Shown here piece by piece: positions 1-4,324 of a stretch of DNA of 7,234 nucleotides. Position 1 is the stretch's first letter. Each line of letters starts with the position of its first letter. The notes beneath the pieces were generated by a model. The model was not told the DNA's origin. It saw only the letters and a list, made by a program, of their open reading frames with translations, and searched no databases. Origin of the DNA: Nitrospinota bacterium (lineage in GTDB: Bacteria; Tectomicrobia; Entotheonellia; J063); contig RFHZ01000662.1 in assembly GCA_003696125.1 (NCBI GenBank), positions 1 through 7,234 of the forward strand. The letters are read 5' to 3'. Position numbers and translations under genes: made by a program.

Positions 1-184
1 CCCCGTACTCTTTGGGCCATTGCACCCCCAGCCACCCCCGTTCCGCCATCTTGGCGTAGAGCTCTGGACAGTGGTCGGCCTGTGTGGCCCAGGCCTCCAC
101 CAGCTCAGGAGTGACCTCCTGCTCAAAGAAGGCATGGACCTCCTGACGAAACTTCTCCTGGGCTTCGGTAAACGCGAATCGCAT
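1..184 (-). CDS. Acyl-CoA dehydrogenase, N-terminal fragment (truncated by window edge)
   Basis: Reading the minus strand from the ATG at 184 gives 61 residues starting MRFAFTEAQEKFRQEVHAFF and ending GWLGVQWPKEYG. This matches the start of acyl-CoA dehydrogenases: the FxFTxEQxxFRxEVRxFL helix, then the PELYxKMAERGWLGxxWPxEYGG segment before the first helical-domain turn. The family oxidises acyl-CoA to enoyl-CoA with FAD and passes electrons to electron-transfer flavoprotein; the catalytic base and flavin site lie outside the window. The start is supported by AAAGGAG (minus strand, 200 to 194) nine bases upstream of the ATG. The gene is divergent from the transporter operon and shares a 281-base promoter region with it. 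The family assignment is quite secure. The acyl substrate (straight, branched or aromatic chain) cannot be told from this fragment. Confidence 0.88.
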   Translation of the reverse strand, partial: MRFAFTEAQEKFRQEVHAFFEQEVTPELVEAWATQADHCPELYAKMAERGWLGVQWPKEYG

Positions 185-303
185 GGCTGGATACTCCTTT
201 ACCTTAAAATGGTAACCAATAGACAGAAACAAAGAAGAGTGAAATAAGGATAACCTCTCCGTCTTGCTGGTTCTGCCTGCCGGCGACTGAAGATTACAGG
301 CTT

Positions 304-333
304 ATTCAATGCAGATTTTCTCTCTTTTGTCAA
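304..333 (-). promoter_or_regulatory. Candidate sigma70 promoter for the acyl-CoA dehydrogenase gene
   Basis: On the minus strand a perfect -35 box TTGACA (plus-strand 333 to 328) is followed after 18 bases by TTGAAT (309 to 304), a 4-of-6 match to TATAAT. Transcription would start near 297, leaving a leader of about 110 bases before the ATG at 184. The perfect -35 and the correct orientation support the call. The -10 is only moderate and the long leader is unexplained. Confidence 0.45.
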
Positions 334-346
334 GCCATTTTCTCTC
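315..346. repeat. Direct repeat ATTTTCTCTC x2, 22 bp apart, in the divergent promoter region
   Basis: The decamer ATTTTCTCTC occurs at 315-324 and again at 337-346. The start-to-start distance is 22 bp, about two helical turns, so both copies would face the same side of the DNA. The repeats flank the -35 box of the minus-strand promoter, and the second copy lies just upstream of the plus-strand -35 box at 363. That placement would suit a regulator bound between the two divergent promoters. No regulator gene is visible in the window, so the binding protein is unknown. Confidence 0.4.
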
Positions 347-362
347 TCCTGGCAAAAAACCT

Positions 363-391
363 TTGACAAGTCCGGCCGACTTTGATATGTA
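363..391 (+). promoter_or_regulatory. Candidate sigma70 promoter of the transporter operon
   Basis: A perfect TTGACA (363-368) is followed after 17 bases by TATGTA (386-391). An extended -10 TGn (383-385, TGA) sits immediately before the -10 hexamer. The -10 matches the consensus at only three positions, but the exact -35, ideal spacing and TG extension compensate. The start would be near 398, giving a leader of about 68 bases before the ATG at 466. Its -35 box is 29 bp beyond the -35 of the divergent promoter and lies in inverted orientation to it (TTGTCAA against TTGACAA). Confidence 0.5.
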
Positions 392-421
392 CGGGCCACG
401 GTTCATTCCTATATCGTCGTC

Positions 422-460
422 CCTCCTCTAGACTCTGTCTGGAGCCCACAAGGAAGGAGG
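422..460 (+). promoter_or_regulatory. Leader hairpin that could mask the binding-protein ribosome binding site
   Basis: CCTCCT at 422-427 is exactly complementary to AGGAGG at 455-460, the Shine-Dalgarno of the gene starting at 466. Between them a second small stem can form: CTAGAC (428-433) with GTCTGG (437-442), one T-G wobble and a three-base loop. The leader RNA can therefore fold so that the ribosome binding site is paired. I recognise no known riboswitch or RNA thermometer class here. The six-base pairing is visible in the sequence; any regulatory effect is inferred. Confidence 0.35.
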
Positions 461-465
461 CGTCT

Positions 466-2085
466 ATGACCAGAAAAGGCAGGTTTTTCTGTGCAGTCTT
501 CACCCTTTTTCTGGCTTCCTTTCTTCTCTCTCCCCTCCCCGCAGTTGCTGCCGAGAAGCCTCGCTATGGTGGTGTGGTCCAGTTTGCCGAACGTGAACCG
601 CCTAACCTCGATCCCCACCTGACCGTAAGCTTCCTTACCCATCGAGCCCTGAGCCTGATCTATAATGGACTGGTGCGCTTCTCGTACGGGCATGAGCAGA
701 AGGACCCTACTGACCTGAGCCTCTATCCGGATCTGGCGGAACGCTGGGAGTATCCGGATAGCCGCACCGTGATCTTTCACCTGCGCAAAGGGGTCAGGTT
801 TCATGACAAACCGCCGGTTAACGGACGGGAGATGACCGCGGCTGATGTAAAGTACTCCCTGGAGCGCTTCATGACCAGATCCGGTTTCCGGGCCCGTTTT
901 TCCGAGGTGGAAGCGATCCAGGTGCTCGATAACTATACGGTCAAGATCACCACCAAGCACCCCTTTGCTCCCCTCCTCAGCCACCTGGCTGCCCCCTCCT
1001 ATGCCGTGGTTCTGCCCAAGGAGGCAGAGGAGAAGTACGGGGACTTTAACAGCGTGGAGGCAGCCATCGGTACCGGTCCCTTCATGCTGACCGAGTACAA
1101 GCGAGGCGTAAAACTCACTTTTCGCAAAAACCCGAATTTCTATGTCCCTGGCCTCCCTTATCTGGATGGGGTGGTGTGGCAGATCACTCCCAAGGCGGCT
1201 GCCCGTCTCTCCCTGCTGCGCGCCGGACGGGTCGATTTCATCACCGCCGGGGCCTATATCTCCCAGGAGGATGCCATGACCCTGCGGCGGACCAATCCGG
1301 AGTTGCAGATCGACAAGTATGATAACATCGCCATGGGCTATATCTACATGCGTACCGATCAGAAGCCGTTCAACGATATCCGGGTACGGCGGGCGATCTC
1401 CCTGGCCATCAACCGGCAGGCCTGGCTGCAGGCGCTCCATTACGGGGAAGGCTGTATCAACAATGGGCCCATCCCCTGCGCCATGAAGGAGTGGCAACTG
1501 AGCCTGGAGGAGCTGACCCCGGAACAGCGCAAATACCTGGTCGGGTACGATCCGGAAGAGGCCAGGCGCCTGCTGGCCGAGGCCGGCTACCCCAATGGTT
1601 TTACCACCCCGATGTTCCACTGGCCCGGCTATGCTCCTCCCTGGCCCTCCCGTTATGAGCTGGCCGTGGATGAGCTGGGCAAGATCGGGATCAAGGTGGA
1701 GATGAAGCCGCAGGAGTACGGCGACTATATCTCCACCACCTATGTCGGCAAGTACGAGAAGATGGCCATGGGACCGGTAACCCCCTTCCTGGAGGTGGAT
1801 GACTGGCTCTACGGCATGTTCTACCCGGATCAGCCGAACAATCGCAGCCATGTCAACGATCCGGAGTTGAACAAGATGCTCGTTGCCCAGCGGCAGGCGA
1901 TCGATGTCCAGGAGCGGAAGCGGATCGTGAAGGAGATCCAGCGCTACCTGGCCGACAAGGCCTACTATGTCTACATCCCGATCGGGGTGACCTACCATGC
2001 GGTCAGCCCCCGCCTGCGGGGACACAAGGCCAAGGTCGGCTATACCACAGGTCACCAGTTGATCTCTACCTGGATCGCAGAGTAA
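466..2085 (+). CDS. ABC transporter substrate-binding protein, family 5 (peptide/nickel/oligopeptide type)
   Basis: A 539-residue periplasmic binding protein of the SBP_bac_5 (DppA/OppA-like) family, which captures the solute and delivers it to the permease pair encoded next. Residues 1-29 are a Sec signal peptide: basic MTRKGR, a hydrophobic core, then LSPLPAVAA with probable cleavage before EKPRYGG. There is no lipobox cysteine at the cleavage site. Family marks are PPNLDPHL (45-52), the LRKGVRFHD segment with TAADVKYSLER (106-134), IGTGPFMLTEY (201-211) and NDIRVRRAISLAINRQ (303-318). The length is typical. I chose the ATG at 466 because AAGGAGG (454-460) lies five bases upstream and the signal peptide starts there; an in-frame TTG at 382 falls inside the promoter. 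The mature protein has only two cysteines (330 and 338). The ligand is unknown: this family also binds peptides, sugars, metal chelates and other solutes. It is cotranscribed with the permeases downstream. Confidence 0.92.
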   Translation: MTRKGRFFCAVFTLFLASFLLSPLPAVAAEKPRYGGVVQFAEREPPNLDPHLTVSFLTHRALSLIYNGLVRFSYGHEQKDPTDLSLYPDLAERWEYPDSRTVIFHLRKGVRFHDKPPVNGREMTAADVKYSLERFMTRSGFRARFSEVEAIQVLDNYTVKITTKHPFAPLLSHLAAPSYAVVLPKEAEEKYGDFNSVEAAIGTGPFMLTEYKRGVKLTFRKNPNFYVPGLPYLDGVVWQITPKAAARLSLLRAGRVDFITAGAYISQEDAMTLRRTNPELQIDKYDNIAMGYIYMRTDQKPFNDIRVRRAISLAINRQAWLQALHYGEGCINNGPIPCAMKEWQLSLEELTPEQRKYLVGYDPEEARRLLAEAGYPNGFTTPMFHWPGYAPPWPSRYELAVDELGKIGIKVEMKPQEYGDYISTTYVGKYEKMAMGPVTPFLEVDDWLYGMFYPDQPNNRSHVNDPELNKMLVAQRQAIDVQERKRIVKEIQRYLADKAYYVYIPIGVTYHAVSPRLRGHKAKVGYTTGHQLISTWIAE

Positions 2086-2091
2086 CGGTGC

Positions 2092-2112
2092 CCCGTCTCC
2101 CGGGGAGGCGGG
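2092..2112 (+). other. Intercistronic hairpin between binding-protein and permease genes
   Basis: CCCGTCTCC (2092-2100) can pair with GGAGGCGGG (2104-2112) across a three-base loop: nine pairs, one of them G-U. No T-run follows, so it is not a complete intrinsic terminator. Stems in this place often protect the upstream mRNA segment, or slow transcription, so that binding protein is made in excess over membrane subunits. That role is inferred from known transporter operons. Confidence 0.4.
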
Positions 2113-2127
2113 CAGAGGGAGAGAGGG

Positions 2128-3078
2128 ATGCGAGAGTACCTCCTCAAGCGTATCATGCTGATCCTGCCCACCCTTTTTGTGGTCACCCTCTTCGTCTTCC
2201 TCATGATCCGCCTCATCCCGGGGGATGTGGTCATGCAGATGCTGGAGGGGTACGCCTATGCCGATACGGTAGAGGCGCTGCGCAAGGAGCTGGGACTGGA
2301 TAAGCCGTTTTACGTGCAGTACGGTACCTGGATTGCCGGCATACTCCTCCATGCCGACCTGGGGAAGTCCCTCTGGACCAAGCAGGATATCCGTACCGAG
2401 TTTTTTAACCGCTTTCCGGTGACCCTGGAACTGGCCCTGTTCACCATCCTGGTCTCCATCCTCTTCGGCATCCCGATCGGGGTGCTCTCGGCGGTACGCC
2501 AGGATACCTGGCTGGACTATGTGGGGAGGACGGTAGCCATCCTTGCCCTGGCCATTCCTTACTTCTGGCTCTCCATCCTGGTCGTGGTCCTCCCCTCCAT
2601 CTACTTCCGCTGGACCCCGGTCTGGACTTATGTCTCCCTGCTGGAGAATCCCCTGGAAAATATCAAGATTTTCCTGGTTCCGGCCGCCGTGTTCGGGGTG
2701 ACACGGGCCGGTCCGATCATGCGCATCATGCGCTCCTCCATGCTGGAGGTGCAACGGCAGGAGTACATTCGCACCGCGCGGGCCAAGGGATTGAGTGAGA
2801 AGGTGGTCATCTTCCGCCATGCCTTGAAGAACGCGTTGATCCCGGTGGTGAGTCTCATCAGTATCCAGATGCCGCTCTACCTGGGGGGATCGGTGATCAT
2901 GGAATCGATCTTCCGCCTGCCAGGCATCGGTCTCTTCTTCTTCGAGGCTTTGATTCGCCGTGACTATCCGGTAGTGCAGAGCCTCAACCTGATCGTGGCC
3001 AGCCTGGTGATCCTGCTGAACCTGGTGGTGGATCTGAGCTATGCCTATCTCGATCCCCGCATCCGGTACGGGAGGTGA
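2128..3078 (+). CDS. ABC transporter permease, DppB/OppB type
   Basis: A 316-residue inner-membrane permease that forms the translocation channel as a heterodimer with the next gene's product. Residues 1-30 form the first membrane helix (MREYLLKRIMLILPTLFVVT onward), ending in the family motif RLIPGD (28-33). ELGLDKP (54-60) and ADLGKSL (76-82) are typical of the extracytoplasmic loop. Further hydrophobic helices lie at about 99-122, 133-157, 180-191, 238-258 and 283-303. The cytoplasmic EAA loop, which docks the ATPase, is at 212-238 (EYIRTARAKGLSEK, then HALKNALIPV). The C-terminus YLDPRIRYGR is standard. The length and all landmarks match a complete DppB. The ATG at 2128 is preceded by the purine-rich GAGGGAGAGAGGG. 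The gene starts 42 bases after the binding protein ends, so an operon is very likely. The intact EAA loop implies that a partner ATPase exists, although none is encoded here. Confidence 0.93.
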   Translation: MREYLLKRIMLILPTLFVVTLFVFLMIRLIPGDVVMQMLEGYAYADTVEALRKELGLDKPFYVQYGTWIAGILLHADLGKSLWTKQDIRTEFFNRFPVTLELALFTILVSILFGIPIGVLSAVRQDTWLDYVGRTVAILALAIPYFWLSILVVVLPSIYFRWTPVWTYVSLLENPLENIKIFLVPAAVFGVTRAGPIMRIMRSSMLEVQRQEYIRTARAKGLSEKVVIFRHALKNALIPVVSLISIQMPLYLGGSVIMESIFRLPGIGLFFFEALIRRDYPVVQSLNLIVASLVILLNLVVDLSYAYLDPRIRYGR

Positions 3079-3080
3079 GG

Positions 3081-3108
3081 CCTGGATAAGCCAGGGAACC
3101 CGGCTGGC
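3081..3108 (+). other. Two mutually exclusive short hairpins between the permease genes
   Basis: CCTGG (3081-3085) can pair with CCAGG (3091-3095). Alternatively GCCAG (3090-3094) can pair with CTGGC (3104-3108). The two stems share bases and cannot form together. Both are only five pairs long, so they could be chance. They occupy part of the 85-base gap before the second permease start, which otherwise holds only that gene's ribosome binding site. Confidence 0.2.
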
Positions 3109-3150
3109 AGCGATTTCAGGGGTGGGTGGCTGACTGTAAAGGGTTGTGTT

Positions 3151-3158
3151 GGAGAAGG
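3151..3158 (+). promoter_or_regulatory. Ribosome binding site that decides the second permease start
   Basis: GGAGAAGG (3151-3158) lies five bases before the ATG at 3164. In-frame alternatives GTG at 3146 and TTG at 3149 lie upstream of or at this element. They would depend on the weaker AAAGGG at 3138-3143, which is too close to the GTG. The ATG at 3164 is therefore preferred, though TTG 3149 remains possible and would add five residues. Confidence 0.6.
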
Positions 3159-3163
3159 GTTTC

Positions 3164-4057
3164 ATGCAGGCAAAACAGACGGTCTTCAACTACAGGCCTA
3201 AGGTGACGTTTCGACAGCGCTTCCTGGGACGATTGATCCGGGAAAAGCCGCTCGGGTTGATCGGAGCGTTCATTATCCTGGCTTTTATCCTGATCGCCAT
3301 CTTTGCCGATCTCATCACCCCCTATCGCTATGACCAGACCAACCTCCTCCACCGCCTCCAACCTTCCAGCCGGGAGCACTGGCTGGGTACGGATCAGTTG
3401 GGGAGGGACATCCTGACCCGGGTGATTTATGGAGCCCGGGTCTCGCTTTACGTGGCCATGGGTGCCGTGTTTCTGGGAACGGTGGTGGCTACCCTGATCG
3501 GGGTGACCTCCGCTTACTTTGGTGGCAAATATGACATCGTCATGCAGCGGTTTGTCGATGCCTGGATGGCTTTCCCTGGTCTGTTGCTCCTCCTGACCAT
3601 CATGTCCCTTACCGGACCGGGACTCAACAACACCCTGATCGTGCTCGGGGTAAGCTTTGGTATTCGTAGCTCTCGTGTGGTGCGGGGCATGGCGCTTTCG
3701 GTCAAAGAGAACGCGTATATCGAAGCGGCCCAGGCTTTTGGCTGTAAAGACATGCGGATCATCTGGCGTCATCTCCTCCCCAATGTGGCGGCAACGATCA
3801 TCATCATCGCCACCATCGGTCTTGGTAACCTGATTCTGATCGAGGCCTCTCTCAGCTTTCTGGGCATGGGAGTACCCCCACCCCATCCGACCTGGGGAGG
3901 AATGCTCAGCATGCAGGGACTCACCTACATGTACCAGGCACCGTGGATGGCTATCTGGCCTGGTGTGGCCCTGAGTCTAACCGTCTTCGGCTTCAACATG
4001 TTTGGCGATGCGCTGCGCGATCTGCTCGATCCACGACTGCGGGGAAGCGGGAGGTAA
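3164..4057 (+). CDS. ABC transporter permease, DppC/OppC type
   Basis: A 297-residue second permease subunit. The cytoplasmic N-terminus (MQAKQTVFNYRPKVTFRQRF) leads into a first helix at about 29-53, ending in the family segment FADLITPY (47-54). The DppC hallmark HWLGTDQLGRDILTRVIYGA is at 72-91. More helices lie at about 93-118, 136-167, 206-230 and 262-282. The EAA loop that contacts an ATPase is at 184-212 (AYIEAAQAFGCKDMRIIWRH, then LLPNVA). The motif EASLSFLGMGVPPPHPTWGG (227-246) and the C-terminus GDALRDLLDPRLRG (281-294) are canonical. The protein appears complete and intact. In most Dpp/Opp operons the next genes encode two ATPases (DppD and DppF). Here the operon stops and a regulatory gap follows. 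Confidence 0.93.
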   Translation: MQAKQTVFNYRPKVTFRQRFLGRLIREKPLGLIGAFIILAFILIAIFADLITPYRYDQTNLLHRLQPSSREHWLGTDQLGRDILTRVIYGARVSLYVAMGAVFLGTVVATLIGVTSAYFGGKYDIVMQRFVDAWMAFPGLLLLLTIMSLTGPGLNNTLIVLGVSFGIRSSRVVRGMALSVKENAYIEAAQAFGCKDMRIIWRHLLPNVAATIIIIATIGLGNLILIEASLSFLGMGVPPPHPTWGGMLSMQGLTYMYQAPWMAIWPGVALSLTVFGFNMFGDALRDLLDPRLRGSGR

Positions 4058-4058
4058 G

Positions 4059-4146
4059 CACCAGAGCTCTCCTGTCCCGCATCTGGTGTGTCCCCTTCTT
4101 CCCCTCCCAGGCTCCCACTCGCCTTTTCCTGCACCCCCTCTGCCTC
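4059..4146 (+). terminator. Possible transcription end of the transporter operon: weak hairpin plus C-rich, G-poor tract
   Basis: Two bases after the permease stop, CACCAGA (4059-4065) can pair with TCTGGTG (4082-4088) around a 16-base loop. No T-run follows, so it is not a classic intrinsic terminator. The next 56 bases (4091-4146) contain 32 C and only 5 G, the composition expected of a Rho loading site. Together they make a plausible Rho-dependent end, which would separate the transporter from the downstream enzymes. Rho sites have no strict consensus, so confidence is low. Confidence 0.3.
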
Positions 4147-4206
4147 TATACCACCGGAAACAGGGTTTTTACTTGCGCCTGGTGGTATAGACCACTATAC
4201 TACCGG
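4145..4206. repeat. Three operator-like copies of CTATACcACCGG in alternating orientation
   Basis: Copy A, CTATACCACCGG, is at 4146-4157. Copy B is inverted, GGTGGTATAG at 4181-4190. Copy C, CTATACTACCGG, is at 4195-4206. A and B form a perfect 11-bp inverted repeat (4145-4155 with 4181-4191). B and C form a 10-bp inverted repeat with one mismatch and a four-base centre ACCA (4191-4194). Three matches of this length in 62 bp are unlikely by chance. The B-C palindrome covers the spacer and -10 of a candidate promoter, the classic position for a repressor. In RNA, A-B and B-C would be alternative stems. The cognate regulator is not in the window and its family is unknown. Confidence 0.6.
4173..4201 (+). 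promoter_or_regulatory. Candidate promoter P1 upstream of the ThDP-enzyme gene
   Basis: TTGCGC (4173-4178, three of six matches to TTGACA) is followed after 17 bases by TATACT (4196-4201, five of six matches to TATAAT). The spacer and -10 are filled by the B-C inverted repeat, so a protein bound there would block RNA polymerase. The leader would be about 117 bases. The -10 and spacing are good and the -35 is weak. Confidence 0.4.
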
Positions 4207-4220
4207 TACTCCCGGCTTTT

Positions 4221-4251
4221 TACCCGGAATCGGGTACTCATGGTATATAAT
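4221..4251 (+). promoter_or_regulatory. Candidate promoter P2 with TATAAT box and a small palindrome upstream
   Basis: A perfect TATAAT lies at 4246-4251. A TGG at 4241-4243 directly precedes the overlapping hexamer TATATA (4244-4249), giving an extended -10. No good -35 exists at 16-18 bp. Instead that position holds a perfect inverted repeat, TACCCG (4221-4226), GAAT, CGGGTA (4231-4236). This could be an activator or repressor site in place of a -35. The start would be near 4258, about 67 bases before the ATG at 4325. Confidence 0.42.
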
Positions 4252-4324
4252 CAGTAGTAGGACAGAGATGGGAGGCGATCCTGCTGTATCATTAATCCCC
4301 GTCGAAGCAGAGAAGGAGGTAGGC

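Noticed and set aside
199-399. A 66-codon minus-strand open frame in the divergent promoter region
   Set aside because: It starts with GTG, covers both candidate promoters and the acyl-CoA dehydrogenase ribosome binding site, and its product (Arg/Lys-rich with a short hydrophobic end) resembles nothing I know.
382-465. N-terminal extension of the binding protein from a TTG at 382
   Set aside because: It overlaps the -10 box and would put 28 residues ahead of a normal signal peptide. The ATG at 466 has a strong ribosome binding site.
409-3189. A 926-codon open frame on the minus strand
   Set aside because: It runs in exact codon register opposite the binding-protein and first permease genes, whose protein families are certain. 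Its translation is rich in His, Asp, Gln and Gly, has no recognisable domain and is explained by absence of TTA, CTA and TCA in the sense genes.
3116-3886. A 256-codon minus-strand open frame opposite the second permease
   Set aside because: It is also in register with the sense codons, and its composition is low-complexity and polar. It is a shadow of a clear DppC-type gene.
4145-4191. The A-B inverted repeat read as an intrinsic terminator of the transporter operon
   Set aside because: The stem is A/T-rich with a 25-base loop and is not followed by a T-run. The T5 at 4166-4170 lies inside the loop, so an operator role fits better.
4088-4324. N-terminal extension of the ThDP enzyme by 79 residues
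   Set aside because: The extension is Pro/Ser-rich, crosses the operator cluster and both promoters, and has no ribosome binding site. The homologous protein begins at the ATG at 4325, behind AAGGAGGT.
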